Of a DNA stretch of 64,000 nt, positions 1 to 8,868 are shown in pieces. Origin of the DNA: Exiguobacterium sp. s146 (GTDB taxonomy: Bacteria; Bacillota; Bacilli; Exiguobacteriales; Exiguobacteriaceae). Position numbers and translations under genes: made by a program. Location: NCBI RefSeq assembly GCF_018618415.1, contig NZ_JACSMA010000001.1, forward strand, positions 930,001 through 994,000, read 5' to 3'. Under the pieces are notes generated by a model, which saw only the letters and a list, made by a program, of their open reading frames with translations, searched no databases and was not told the DNA's origin. Numbering within the stretch: position 1 is the first letter of the stretch; every line of letters starts with the position of its first letter.

Positions 1-634
1 CGGCGACTGCTTCTTGACGCACTTGCGTTGCATTACAAATCTCGTTATGCACTTCGACGTGCGGATAGCGTGCTTGAATCATTTCAATTAAGGCCGAGAC
101 GTCCCATTGGCTCATCGTCGTCTGGTTCGTGACGAGGATTTTCGTCTCGTAGAGATGGGCCGGCAATGCCTCGAAATCTCGTTCATATTGTATGAGGTGG
201 ACTTTGCCCGGGGCGACGCCCATGGCACCTTCTGGTTCCGGGTGTCCATGTTTCCCGATATAGATGACCTCATAACCGACGGCCGTCTTTTCACGAATCA
301 AATCGTGCGTGACCAAAACGTCCGGGCACGAGGCGTCGACAATCGTCAATCCTTTCTCGATGGCACGTTTCCGCACGAGCGGCGAGATGCCGTGAGCGGT
401 AAAGACGACCGTTCCGCGGTCGATGGTCTCGAGTGCTTTCATGCGATCTTCGCCGTCGACCGTCTTGACGCCGAGGTCCTCGAACGCTTGGGTGACATGT
501 CGGTTATGGACGATCATGCCGAGTATATGGATGGGACGCGGTAAATCTGGGTTGGCCACAGCTTCGTTGGCGAGCTTCATGGCATCGACGACGCCGTAGC
601 AATATCCGCGTGGACTGATTTTTTTAACTTTCAT
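1..634 (-). CDS. ispH: 4-hydroxy-3-methylbut-2-enyl diphosphate reductase IspH (3' part cut by window edge)
   Basis: Last enzyme of the MEP isoprenoid pathway; a cytosolic 4Fe-4S protein that reduces HMBPP to IPP and DMAPP. The reverse strand reads [16 protein letters not shown], putting the first cluster cysteine at residue 12. A second cysteine sits in VDASCPDV and a third in HNEICNAT. The substrate-binding motifs [16 protein letters not shown] and NQTTMS are also present. An AAAGGAG ribosome site lies about 13 nt before the ATG at 634-632. About 211 codons are visible; the C-terminus lies beyond position 1. It matches B. subtilis yqfP in position, two genes from cshB. Confidence 0.95.
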   Translation of the reverse strand, partial: MKVKKISPRGYCYGVVDAMKLANEAVANPDLPRPIHILGMIVHNRHVTQAFEDLGVKTVDGEDRMKALETIDRGTVVFTAHGISPLVRKRAIEKGLTIVDASCPDVLVTHDLIREKTAVGYEVIYIGKHGHPEPEGAMGVAPGKVHLIQYERDFEALPAHLYETKILVTNQTTMSQWDVSALIEMIQARYPHVEVHNEICNATQVRQEAVA

Positions 635-720
635 TTTGTAAGGAACGCTCCTTTCGCGATGCTTTCATACGTATTAGTCTAACATTGTTTCGAAAATACG
701 AAAAGAATTGCGTGTATTCA

Positions 721-729
721 TGCTATAAT
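721..729 (+). promoter_or_regulatory. Extended -10 promoter of the sensor kinase unit
   Basis: TGCTATAAT is a perfect TATAAT (724-729) with an upstream TG. No good -35 is visible at 17 nt, consistent with an extended -10 promoter. It lies 26 nt before the GTG start at 755, with AAAGGAGG at 741-748. Confidence 0.55.
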
Positions 730-754
730 CTTAAGGTTAGAAAGGAGGGACACC

Positions 755-2518
755 GTGGAACGCTTAAGAACATTGCTTGAAGTTCGAAAATCGTACTTCT
801 TTCAGATTACATTTATTATCTTCATTATACTAGGACTTGTCATCTCTTCACTAGCGTTCTCTGCCGATCGTGTGACGGTGTCCCGGGCGGAAGAGCTAGC
901 GAAAGAACAATTTGATTATGCGATTGACGGGAGTATCGAGAACTTGGAGACGCGACTCGGTAAACTGTATGAAGATTTGGTTTATCTCGGCGCCTACGTC
1001 GGAAACGAGACGTACATCGAAGAACGGATTCGTACCGGTTATTTGAATCAGCGCACGAGCTTCACTTCCATCTTTTATTACGATTTACAGGGCGACGCCT
1101 TTACCTGGTATTCGCAGCGTCAAGTGCCGGCCACGACGTTGAAGGCCGATGCGAAGTTCAAAGAAGTGCTCAACGGTGGGGGCAACGACTTGTTCATGAG
1201 CGAACCGATTTCTATCTCTGGAGACGTCGGGACGTTCTTATACGTACCGGTACTAGAGGATAACCGGTTGGTCGGAATGTTCGGTGGCAGCATCAGCGTG
1301 CTCAATTCCGATTTATATCGACGGATGCTCGAATCGGCGAACGACGATATGATTCTTTACTTGTTGAACGAGCGGGGCGAAGTGTTATCGACCTCATTCA
1401 ATCTCGTCACGGACGCGGAACGGCGTCTGTCCCGTTCGATTATCGAGGCGACGGACGACTATGCGGTGCGGACGGTGTTCAGCACCGAGGATGACGTCAT
1501 CATGTATGAACCGGACGCACGCGTCACCGGCTGGAGCGTCCTCGCCAAACATAGTACCGATTCCGTGTATGAGGCGGTCTATGCGACGCGTTGGCAATAT
1601 TTGATGATTACGCTCGTCACGTTCTTTTTAAGTATCATGGTCGGACTGCTCTTATCGAAGACGTTGACGAGTCCGCTCCTCGAGCTCGTGCAAAACATCA
1701 AGAAGCAGCAGTCGCTCGAACCGATTCAACTGGAACGGACCGGCTCCAAAGAAGTCGAGACGTTGCTTGATACGTACAACGACTATTCCCGCCGCATGGA
1801 GACGGCGCGGCGCGAACAGCTCAGCCAGCAACAACTGTTGCTCCAGCAAGAGAAGCTCGCCTCGCTCGGACAGCTGGCGGCCGGAATCGCTCATGAAATC
1901 CGGAACCCGCTCACACCGGTTCAAATCACGTTACAGATGGTGAAAGAAGGCCATAGTAGTCAAGAAATGCTCGACCTCGCCCTGTCGGAGCTCGACCGGG
2001 CCAACCATTTGATTACGACGATGCTCACGCTCGCCAAGCCGGACCAGGCGAAACTGCAGGAAGAGTGGCTCGATATGACGGAATTCGCGAACCGCCTCGA
2101 ATTTTTGCTCGACGCCGAATGTTATAAGCGGGTCACGAATTGGGAATTGAACGTCCCGAAAGACATGCCGCCGTTTTACTGCTCGAGCGATATGCTCATT
2201 CAAGTCCTTTACAACTTGTTCAAAAATGCGGTCGAAGCGGTCGATTCGAAAGGGGCCGCCGGGAATGTCACGGTCACGATTCAATTCACGGAGCGGGATT
2301 ACCGTTTCTTGATTAAGGATAACGGCATCGGCATGACTGAGTCCCAAGTCAAATCGGTCGGGTCGGCGTTTTACACGACGAAAGAGAATGGCAACGGCTT
2401 AGGTCTCTATATGATTCGCGAATACTTGAAAGCCGTGAACGGTGAAATGGAAATCGAGAGCGTTGAAGGAGAAGGTACGGCCATGATGATTAAAATCCCA
2501 AGGCGGTCGAACCCATGA
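755..2518 (+). CDS. Membrane sensor histidine kinase (dCache, HAMP-like, HisKA, HATPase)
   Basis: Predicted 587-residue sensor kinase that autophosphorylates and should pass phosphate to an unlinked response regulator. A first membrane helix spans about residues 15-37. An extracytoplasmic region of about 38-280 looks like a double-Cache sensor. The second helix is about 281-305, followed by a HAMP/coiled-coil linker to about 365. The H-box GIAHEIRNP places the phospho-accepting histidine at about 380. Near the end are the N-box (LFKNAVEAV), DNGIGM and GNGLGLYM of the ATPase domain. The GTG start is chosen from AAAGGAGG seven nt upstream. It overlaps the next gene by 4 nt. The ligand is unknown, and no response regulator gene is adjacent. 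Confidence 0.88.
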   Translation: MERLRTLLEVRKSYFFQITFIIFIILGLVISSLAFSADRVTVSRAEELAKEQFDYAIDGSIENLETRLGKLYEDLVYLGAYVGNETYIEERIRTGYLNQRTSFTSIFYYDLQGDAFTWYSQRQVPATTLKADAKFKEVLNGGGNDLFMSEPISISGDVGTFLYVPVLEDNRLVGMFGGSISVLNSDLYRRMLESANDDMILYLLNERGEVLSTSFNLVTDAERRLSRSIIEATDDYAVRTVFSTEDDVIMYEPDARVTGWSVLAKHSTDSVYEAVYATRWQYLMITLVTFFLSIMVGLLLSKTLTSPLLELVQNIKKQQSLEPIQLERTGSKEVETLLDTYNDYSRRMETARREQLSQQQLLLQQEKLASLGQLAAGIAHEIRNPLTPVQITLQMVKEGHSSQEMLDLALSELDRANHLITTMLTLAKPDQAKLQEEWLDMTEFANRLEFLLDAECYKRVTNWELNVPKDMPPFYCSSDMLIQVLYNLFKNAVEAVDSKGAAGNVTVTIQFTERDYRFLIKDNGIGMTESQVKSVGSAFYTTKENGNGLGLYMIREYLKAVNGEMEIESVEGEGTAMMIKIPRRSNP

Positions 2519-3453
2519 CGAAAGGATTCAAACATTACTGGTTATGGCTGCCTGTCGTTTGGGCATTCTCGATTTTATTGATCACATCGATTCAATTGCC
2601 GGAACGGACGAGCGAGAATAACGAAGTCGGTTTCGTCTTCGTCAGTGAGAAGCATGAACACGCCAATAAATTATTGGCTGCTTTCGTCCGCACGGCGAAT
2701 CAAAAAGGGTTCATCCCTGTCCCGACGACGAGTGAGGACTCACGGGTGCTTGAAAAAGAAAAATTGGACGCCTTGATTGATCGCGGGGTCGAAGCGATTT
2801 TCGTGACGACGCTCGACGAGGCGTTCATCCGTCCGTCACTCGAGCGTGCCGAACGGGAAGGAATCCCGATTATCGCGATTGATCGCATGATCGATCATGA
2901 GAGCGTATTGACGTCCGTCATGTCCGACAACGTCGAGATCGGCCGCATGGCGGCGAACCATATCGCCGCCCAACACACCGGGCTCGACCGTCCGATTCGA
3001 GTCGTCGAAGTGCGCGGGACGGCCAAGGTCCGCTCGACGATTGACCGGAGCCTCGGATTGACGGAATATGATAAGGCGAACGACAACCTTCAAGTCGTCG
3101 CCTCCATCACCGGCAACTATGATACGTTCCAAGCCGAGATTGAGATGTCACGCTGGCTCGAGGCCGACATCCCGTTCGATGCCGTCTTCTCGCATAACGA
3201 TGACAATACGTTCGGTGTCGTCCGTGCCCTCGAAAGTCATGGCCTCAGCGACAAAACACTCGTGTCGGTCGACGGGGTGACGGGGATTTATCCGCTCATT
3301 CATAACGGCAAAGTGAATGCGACGGTCGTCCAATCTCCGAACGAGATGATCGAGGTCGGATTCAAAGCGCTCGAACTCCATTTGAGCGGCAAGAAAATCG
3401 CACCACACTACTACACATCGAGCTATTTATATGAAGGGCTCGTAAAAGATTAA
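2515..3453 (+). CDS. Membrane-anchored periplasmic-binding-protein-like sensor (RbsB/LacI fold)
   Basis: A 312-residue protein with one N-terminal membrane segment (about residues 7-27) and an extracytoplasmic region of the type I sugar-binding fold. Supporting motifs are VGFVFVSEKHEHAN, IPIIAIDRMID, SDNVEIGRMAANHI, FDAVFSHNDD and VSVDGVTGIYPLI. There is no lipobox cysteine and no ABC permease or ATPase nearby, so a transport role is unlikely. Its ATG overlaps the kinase stop (ATGA), so the two are probably translated together. By analogy with binding-protein/kinase pairs such as XylFII-LytS, I infer that it presents a bound sugar to the kinase. The substrate is not predictable from sequence. 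Confidence 0.75.
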   Translation: MTKGFKHYWLWLPVVWAFSILLITSIQLPERTSENNEVGFVFVSEKHEHANKLLAAFVRTANQKGFIPVPTTSEDSRVLEKEKLDALIDRGVEAIFVTTLDEAFIRPSLERAEREGIPIIAIDRMIDHESVLTSVMSDNVEIGRMAANHIAAQHTGLDRPIRVVEVRGTAKVRSTIDRSLGLTEYDKANDNLQVVASITGNYDTFQAEIEMSRWLEADIPFDAVFSHNDDNTFGVVRALESHGLSDKTLVSVDGVTGIYPLIHNGKVNATVVQSPNEMIEVGFKALELHLSGKKIAPHYYTSSYLYEGLVKD

Positions 3454-3481
3454 TTGACAAATGATTAGATTCCGCTATGCT
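3454..3481 (+). promoter_or_regulatory. Sigma-A promoter of cshB
   Basis: TTGACA (3454-3459), 16-nt spacer, TATGCT (3476-3481), starting at the stop of the preceding gene. Transcription would begin near 3488. That excludes translation from any upstream codon and supports the TTG start at 3515. Confidence 0.7.
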
Positions 3482-3514
3482 AGGAAAAGTGGAAAGAAAC
3501 AGGAGGTGTATCGA

Positions 3515-4858
3515 TTGAACAGCTTCCAACAGTTCAAATTGTTACCGTTTATCGTCGATGCCTTGACAGAAAAGCGCATCACAGTACCGACGGACATTCA
3601 GGCCCGGATTATCCCGGCTGCCATGAATGGCCGCGATATCATTGGGAAATCACAAACCGGGACGGGGAAGACGCTTGCATTCCTCATACCTATTTTAGAA
3701 GCAATCGATCCGAAAGAAGAATCGGTCCAAGCCATCGTCGTCGCACCGACGCGCGAACTCGCTTGGCAGATTCACGAAGAGTTGAAAACACTCCTCGTCA
3801 AACAGCCGGACTATATTAAAACGAGTCTGATTGTCGGAGGAACTGACCGGGAACGACAAATCGACAAGATGAAAAACCCACCACAACTGATCATCGGGAC
3901 ACCAGGTCGTTTGCTCGACTTGATGAAAGTCCAAGCGTTATTCCCGCACAAAGTCACGCACTTCGTCGTCGATGAAGCTGACCAAATGCTCGACATGGGC
4001 TTCTTGCCTGAAGTCGACCGCATCGCGCAGGCGTTGCCGGAAAAACTTCAAACGATGGTCTTCTCAGCGACGATCCCTGAGAAGTTACAGCCGTTCTTGA
4101 AGAAATATTTGCACGATCCGCGCTACGCGGAAGCGAGTGAAGAGCATCGTGTCGTTCCGAAAATCAAGCATCACGTCATCCCGGTCCGTCACCGTGACCG
4201 TAAGGCGTTGACGGTCGAAATCGCTAAAACGATTAACCCGTTCGTCTGTCTCGTGTTCACGAACACAAAACAAGATGCAGATGAGTTGGAGACGTCGTTC
4301 CGCGAGGCGGGACTCAACGTCGGCACGCTTCACGGGGACATGCAAGCCCGTCGCCGTAAGCAAGCGATCAAAGACATCAACGACGCGAAATATCAGTTCG
4401 TGATTGCTACCGACTTGGCGGCGCGCGGTATTGATATCAAAGGTGTGTCGCATGTCATCAACTTCGGCATTCCGAAAGACCTCGACTTCTATACGCACCG
4501 TGTCGGCCGGACGGGCCGCGCTGGAGAGACGGGCGAAGCGTACACGTTGTATGAAGATCACGAGAACGGTCCGATCAATCGACTCGAAGAGCGTGGTTTC
4601 ACGTTCAAACATGTCGATGTGAAGAACGGTTCGCTCCAAGAGATTAAGACGCGCAAACGCCGCACGACCGACCGGAAGATGAAAGTCTCACAAACCGCTC
4701 ACAGCCGGATGGCGGGCGAAATCAAGAAGGCGAAGAAAAAAGTCAAGCCTGGTTACAAGAAGAAGTTCAAGTATAAATTGAAAGAGACGGCCTCACGTGA
4801 GCATATGCAGAGCCAACGTAAGGAACGTCGCGAAGTTCGTAAGAAGAACCGTCGCTAA
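3515..4858 (+). CDS. cshB: DEAD-box ATP-dependent RNA helicase CshB
   Basis: RNA helicase that unwinds short RNA duplexes during cold adaptation and RNA turnover. All motifs are present: SQTGTGKT (Walker lysine about residue 52), PTREL, TPGR, VDEADQML, SAT, LVFTNT, DLAARGID and HRVGRTGRAG. The last 70 residues form a strongly basic RNA-binding tail. The TTG start is set by AGGAGGT at 3501-3507 and by the promoter at 3454-3481. An in-frame ATG at 3461 lies upstream of the expected transcript start. It sits next to nfo as in B. subtilis (yqfR-yqfS). Length is 447 residues. Confidence 0.93.
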   Translation: MNSFQQFKLLPFIVDALTEKRITVPTDIQARIIPAAMNGRDIIGKSQTGTGKTLAFLIPILEAIDPKEESVQAIVVAPTRELAWQIHEELKTLLVKQPDYIKTSLIVGGTDRERQIDKMKNPPQLIIGTPGRLLDLMKVQALFPHKVTHFVVDEADQMLDMGFLPEVDRIAQALPEKLQTMVFSATIPEKLQPFLKKYLHDPRYAEASEEHRVVPKIKHHVIPVRHRDRKALTVEIAKTINPFVCLVFTNTKQDADELETSFREAGLNVGTLHGDMQARRRKQAIKDINDAKYQFVIATDLAARGIDIKGVSHVINFGIPKDLDFYTHRVGRTGRAGETGEAYTLYEDHENGPINRLEERGFTFKHVDVKNGSLQEIKTRKRRTTDRKMKVSQTAHSRMAGEIKKAKKKVKPGYKKKFKYKLKETASREHMQSQRKERREVRKKNRR

Positions 4859-4861
4859 GCA

Positions 4862-4899
4862 AAAGAAGAATCGACTTCGTGGAGTCGATTCTTCTTTTT
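4862..4899 (+). terminator. Terminator of cshB
   Basis: A 14-bp stem (AAGAAGAATCGACT with its complement), a 6-nt loop and a closing T-run. Confidence 0.85.
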
Positions 4900-4939
4900 G
4901 TGTACACTAAAGACAGATGAGAATGAAGGAGAAATGATT

Positions 4940-5842
4940 ATGTTAAAAATTGGTTCCCACGTTTCAGTTTCCGGTAAGAAGATGTTGCTCGCAGGTAGTG
5001 AAGAGGCTGTATCTTATGGTGCCAACACGATGATGGTGTATACGGGTGCGCCCCAAAACACACGTCGCAAGCCGATTGAAGACTTGAATATCGATGCGGC
5101 GCTGGCCCACATGGCGGCGCACGACATCGAGGAAATCGTCGTCCACGCCCCATACATCATCAACTTGGGCAATACGACGAAACCGGAGACGTTCGAACTC
5201 GCCGTGTCGTTCTTGGCCGCTGAGATTAAACGGGCCGAGGCGCTCCAAGTCGCCCGTCACGTCGTGCTCCATCCGGGTGCCCATGTCGGTGCCGGCGAAG
5301 ATGTCGGACTCGCCCGCATCATCGAAGGGTTGAACGAAGTGCTCACCGGCGATGAGACGGTCAAAATCGCGCTCGAGACGATGGCCGGCAAAGGCAGCGA
5401 GCTCGGCAAGACGTTCGAGGAGCTGGCGACGATCATCGATGGGGTGACACATAACGATCGCCTGTCGGTCTGCTTCGACACGTGTCACGTCCACGACGCA
5501 GGTTATGACCTCGTCGGCGATTTGGATGGTGTCATCGAACAATTCGACAGCATCGTCGGACTCGATCGTCTCGGTGTCATTCACGTCAACGATTCGAAGA
5601 ACGTCCGCGGCGCGAAGAAAGACCGGCATGAGAATATCGGGTACGGGGAGATCGGGTTTGATACGTTGAACCGCATCATCCATCATGAGGCGTTCACCCA
5701 CTTGCCTAAAATCTTAGAGACGCCATATATTCCAATCAGTGAGAAAACGAAAGTGGCACCGTATAAGCAAGAAATTGAGATGTTCCGAGCGAACCGCTTC
5801 GATGCTGAATGGCGCGAACAGTTCACGCTCTCGCACCAATAA
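4940..5842 (+). CDS. nfo: Endonuclease IV (AP endonuclease)
   Basis: Zinc-dependent apurinic/apyrimidinic endonuclease of base-excision repair. It cleaves 5' of abasic sites. The TIM-barrel metal ligands are carried by [33 protein letters not shown] and [21 protein letters not shown]. The ATG at 4940 is eight nt after AAGGAG and gives 300 residues, the family length; the in-frame ATG at 4934 is too close to that site. It is followed after one base by an uncharacterised HNH-like gene. Confidence 0.94.
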   Translation: MLKIGSHVSVSGKKMLLAGSEEAVSYGANTMMVYTGAPQNTRRKPIEDLNIDAALAHMAAHDIEEIVVHAPYIINLGNTTKPETFELAVSFLAAEIKRAEALQVARHVVLHPGAHVGAGEDVGLARIIEGLNEVLTGDETVKIALETMAGKGSELGKTFEELATIIDGVTHNDRLSVCFDTCHVHDAGYDLVGDLDGVIEQFDSIVGLDRLGVIHVNDSKNVRGAKKDRHENIGYGEIGFDTLNRIIHHEAFTHLPKILETPYIPISEKTKVAPYKQEIEMFRANRFDAEWREQFTLSHQ

Positions 5843-5843
5843 G

Positions 5844-6407
5844 ATGAGCCTCATTCGAATCGACCCGAACGTGTATGATGTCTGGTCCGCGCTCCCGACG
5901 TATTTTCAAGAAGCGAGCCCGTTTTATGTCGAGGGGCGGATTGACGAGGCCACGGCCTGGATTGAGATTGTCGGACACGGGATCGTGGCCGAAGTCGAGG
6001 TCATGCTCGTCGAGACGACAGAGCGCCCGTTCGACCGCTATTGGCGGACGGAAGCGGGGCCAGAGATGACAGCGTATAGCCTCGTCGACGTGATCGGCCT
6101 TGATTTTCATCACCCGTTCCTTCGAGCCGGGATGTATGAAGGAGATGCGGACGACGTCATCCGCACCAAATGGGAGCAAGGCTACCGCGTCCCTTCTGCG
6201 AAATGGACCCAAGACACGTATCGTGCGCACTTGACCGAGGAACAGGCGTTGTCCCAACTCGCCCCGACGACCGTCTGTGCAGCGTGCGGGGATGACTTGA
6301 ACCGTTTCGGCGCAATCGGGATTCAACTGATGGAGTATCATCTTGAAGCGGGGAACGGCACGTGGCTTTGTCCGACGTGTCACAAAGCAAAACATTACGA
6401 GATATAA
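5844..6407 (+). CDS. Uncharacterised protein with C-terminal HNH-like zinc motif
   Basis: A 187-residue protein I cannot assign to a named family. The C-terminal 45 residues contain CAAC, then MEYHL, then GNG, then CPTCHKAKH. This has the spacing of a treble-clef HNH nuclease (paired CxxC zinc ligands, histidine, asparagine, final histidine). The N-terminal 140 residues are acidic and mixed alpha/beta with no motif I recognise. The start overlaps no ribosome site: the nfo stop is TAA, then one base, then ATG. Expression is therefore probably coupled to nfo. A DNA repair or nuclease role is inference from motif and neighbour only. Confidence 0.7.
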   Translation: MSLIRIDPNVYDVWSALPTYFQEASPFYVEGRIDEATAWIEIVGHGIVAEVEVMLVETTERPFDRYWRTEAGPEMTAYSLVDVIGLDFHHPFLRAGMYEGDADDVIRTKWEQGYRVPSAKWTQDTYRAHLTEEQALSQLAPTTVCAACGDDLNRFGAIGIQLMEYHLEAGNGTWLCPTCHKAKHYEI

Positions 6408-6436
6408 AAAAACGAAGCCCGCAGGCTTCGTTTTTT
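6407..6436. terminator. Bidirectional terminator
   Basis: AACGAAGCC/GGCTTCGTT stem with CGCA loop, flanked by A-run and T-run. It serves the nfo unit on + and the XapX gene on -. Confidence 0.85.
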
Positions 6437-6439
6437 GCA

Positions 6440-6610
6440 TTAAAATGGCCAGTTCGCGAGTGCGAATTGATATACTTTCATCCCAAGAAACACGCCGAAG
6501 ATGCCGATGACGCCAGGTAAGACCGGCGGGGCAGGGAGCGGCAACTTCAAAGCGGTGAAAATCATGCCACAAATGAGACCAGCGAGCAATGACAATAGGA
6601 TTTCTTGCAT
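6440..6610 (-). CDS. XapX domain small membrane protein (DUF1427)
   Basis: A 56-residue, two-helix membrane protein beginning MQEILLSLLAGLICG and ending near LANWPF. The glycine-rich first helix and the PPVLPGVIGIFGVFLG segment are typical of the XapX family, whose function is not established. The ATG at 6610 is preceded by GGAGGA at a 7-nt spacing; the in-frame ATG five codons upstream overlaps that ribosome site. It has its own promoter and a possible catabolite (cre) site. Confidence 0.75.
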   Translation of the reverse strand: MQEILLSLLAGLICGMIFTALKLPLPAPPVLPGVIGIFGVFLGMKVYQFALANWPF

Positions 6611-6633
6611 GAATGATTCCTCCATAATCGAAA

Positions 6634-6647
6634 TGAAAACGCTTTAT
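6634..6647. promoter_or_regulatory. cre-like site before the XapX gene
   Basis: TGAAAACGCTTTAT is close to the CcpA consensus TGNAANCGNWNNCA, differing at the last two positions. It lies just downstream of the predicted start of transcription, where CcpA would repress. Confidence 0.4.
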
Positions 6648-6665
6648 TAACAGGTAACCGAACTT

Positions 6666-6694
6666 ATTATACAATGTTCATTCTCGTTTGAGAA
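6666..6694 (-). promoter_or_regulatory. Promoter of the XapX gene
   Basis: On the minus strand: TTCTCA (6694-6689), 17-nt spacer, perfect TATAAT (6671-6666). Confidence 0.55.
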
Positions 6695-6702
6695 GTCTAA
6701 CA

Positions 6703-8868
6703 TCAGTCATCTGTCATTTTCTCGTTTTCAGCCCGTAAGCGAAGGACTTCTCGCTCGGCCCAGTTCGAAGGTTCCCGTTCGAACACGCTCGGAATGTTGT
6801 TCCAGCGCCCCCCTGTATATTGGTGGATGATGATTTGAGATTGAATCCGTTCTTGTCCAGCTTCTTGTTTTAAGTAGACGTAACTGCCGTCGGCGCGCTG
6901 GATTCTGGCTTTCACGTTATCGACGAGTTGCAAGGCGAGCATGTCTTTAATGTACGATTTATGTCCCGCGTCAAGAATCGGGAAGAGAATCTCGATCCGT
7001 TTGCGCATGTTGCGGGTCATCCAATCGGCAGACGAGCAATACAAGTCTTCTTTTCCGTTTTGATAGAAGTAGAAGATGCGTGAATGCTCCAAATAGCGGT
7101 CGATGATGGAGATGACGCGAATATTTTCCGAGATGCCTTTAATGCCCGGACGTAGACAGCAGATGCCGCGGACGATTAAATCGATTTTGACGCCGGCCTG
7201 CGAGGCGTCGTATAGTTTCGTGATAATCGGTTTATCGGTGATCGAATTCATCTTGGCGACGATTCGACCGTTGCCGTACTTCTCGTGGAGCTTGATCTCG
7301 TCGTCAATCTTTTGAAGGAAGAAGTCGTGCATATCGTCCGGCGACGTCTCGAACTTATGCCACGACGGACGCTCTCCGTACCCGGACAGCCAGTTGAAGA
7401 AATTGGTCGCGTCCTCGGCGAGCTCTTCATTCGTCGTCAACAAGCCGATGTCGGTGTACAGTTTGGCCGTCGAGTCGTTATAGTTGCCGGTGCCGAGATG
7501 GACGAACCGTTGTAACACACCGCCTTCGAGAATGCGGACGACGAGCGTGATTTTCGAGTGGGTCTTTAACTCTTTATAGCCGTAAATGACGTGGGCGCCG
7601 GCCTTCTCGAGCTGCTTCGCCCATTGGATATTCTTCTCCTCATCGAACCGGGCCTTCAATTCGACGAGCACCGTCACTTGCTTCCCGCTCTCGGCCGCAT
7701 CGGTCAGCGCCTTGATGATCGGCGAGTCGCCGGAGACGCGATACAATGTCTGCTTGATGGCGAGCACGTTCGGGTCTTTGGCCGCCTGGGCGATGAAGCG
7801 GACGACCGGGTCGAACGAATGGTACGGATGATGGAGCAAGTAGTCTTTTTTCAATACCGCCTGGAATAAGTCCTTCCCCGGTTCGAGTCCTTCCGGGACG
7901 AACGGGATGAGCGTCTCGTTGATCATCTCGTCATATTCAATCCCGATTTTATTATAGACGCCGAACAAGAACGTCAAATCGATCGGTCCGTCGACGAGGA
8001 AGATGTCTCGGTCATGTAGGTCGAGCACGTCCTGGAGCATGAACAGCAACGCTTTACTGAGCGACCGTTGCTGGACCTCGAGCCGAATCGCGACCCCGTA
8101 TCGCCGTTTCTTTAACTCTTTCTCGATCTGTTTCAAGACGTCGCGGCTGCCTTCCTCATGGAACGGCATATCGGCGTTGCGCGTGATGCGGAACGGCATC
8201 GTCGACTCGACTTCGAACCCTTTGAACAGCGAGTCGATGAACTGGATAATGACGTCCTCGAGCAACATCAAGTCCGTATGTTCCTCATCGTCGGTCGGCA
8301 GTTCGAGATAACGTGGCAACACGGCCGGCACTTGGACGAGGGCGAGCCGTTTCTTGCCTTCATCGGTCGAGGCGATCTCGACGGCGATGTTGAGCGATTT
8401 CGACAACAGCATCGGGAACGGCCGATAGGCGTCGACGGCAATCGGTGTCAAAACGGGGAAGACGTGCGTCCGGAAATAGAGTTTGACGAACTCGAGTTGC
8501 GCCTTATTCAAATGTTTCGGCCGCAAGAAACGGACATTCTCCGCGGCGAGCTGTTTGAGGATCTTCTTATACGTCGCGTATTGAATCTCGACGAGTTCTT
8601 GCGCTTTAATCGAGATGGCTTTGATTTGTTGCTTCGGCGTCAGCCCGGCCTTGTCTTCGGGACGGTTGAAGCCGGCGAGCACCTCATCTTTCAATCCGCC
8701 GAAACGGACCATATAAAATTCGTCGAGGTTCGAACTGAAGATGCCAAGAAATTTCAGTCGTTCCATGAGCGGATTGCGTTCGTCCATCGCTTCCTGTAAG
8801 ACGCGCTCGTTGAAACTCAGCCAGCTGAGCTCACGGTTATTGAAATGTTCGGGTAAGTAGACGGTCAT
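6703..8868 (-). CDS. ppk: Polyphosphate kinase
   Basis: Reversibly polymerises the gamma-phosphate of ATP into polyphosphate. At 721 residues it has the usual PPK1 length. NRELSWLSFNERVL marks the N-terminal domain. FVHLGTGNYN carries the histidine that is autophosphorylated in the family. A second conserved C-terminal domain contains LYCSSADWMTRN. Its start overlaps the ppx stop by 4 nt (ATGA), making a ppx-ppk operon in which synthesis and degradation enzymes are co-translated. No terminator is obvious before the XapX promoter. These genes are not at this site in B. subtilis, so they are an insertion relative to that gene order. Confidence 0.95.
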   Translation of the reverse strand: MTVYLPEHFNNRELSWLSFNERVLQEAMDERNPLMERLKFLGIFSSNLDEFYMVRFGGLKDEVLAGFNRPEDKAGLTPKQQIKAISIKAQELVEIQYATYKKILKQLAAENVRFLRPKHLNKAQLEFVKLYFRTHVFPVLTPIAVDAYRPFPMLLSKSLNIAVEIASTDEGKKRLALVQVPAVLPRYLELPTDDEEHTDLMLLEDVIIQFIDSLFKGFEVESTMPFRITRNADMPFHEEGSRDVLKQIEKELKKRRYGVAIRLEVQQRSLSKALLFMLQDVLDLHDRDIFLVDGPIDLTFLFGVYNKIGIEYDEMINETLIPFVPEGLEPGKDLFQAVLKKDYLLHHPYHSFDPVVRFIAQAAKDPNVLAIKQTLYRVSGDSPIIKALTDAAESGKQVTVLVELKARFDEEKNIQWAKQLEKAGAHVIYGYKELKTHSKITLVVRILEGGVLQRFVHLGTGNYNDSTAKLYTDIGLLTTNEELAEDATNFFNWLSGYGERPSWHKFETSPDDMHDFFLQKIDDEIKLHEKYGNGRIVAKMNSITDKPIITKLYDASQAGVKIDLIVRGICCLRPGIKGISENIRVISIIDRYLEHSRIFYFYQNGKEDLYCSSADWMTRNMRKRIEILFPILDAGHKSYIKDMLALQLVDNVKARIQRADGSYVYLKQEAGQERIQSQIIIHQYTGGRWNNIPSVFEREPSNWAEREVLRLRAENEKMTDD

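Noticed and set aside
3461-3514. N-terminal extension of CshB from an ATG at 3461
   Set aside because: It overlaps the -35/-10 of the cshB promoter, so it would not be in the mRNA. AGGAGGT precedes the TTG at 3515.
4964-5701. Long antisense open frame over nfo
   Set aside because: Same shadow effect; nfo is fully supported on the other strand.
5823-6674. 283-codon minus-strand frame across the HNH-like gene, terminator and XapX gene
   Set aside because: It reads through a terminator hairpin and over two supported genes, with no promoter or family motif.
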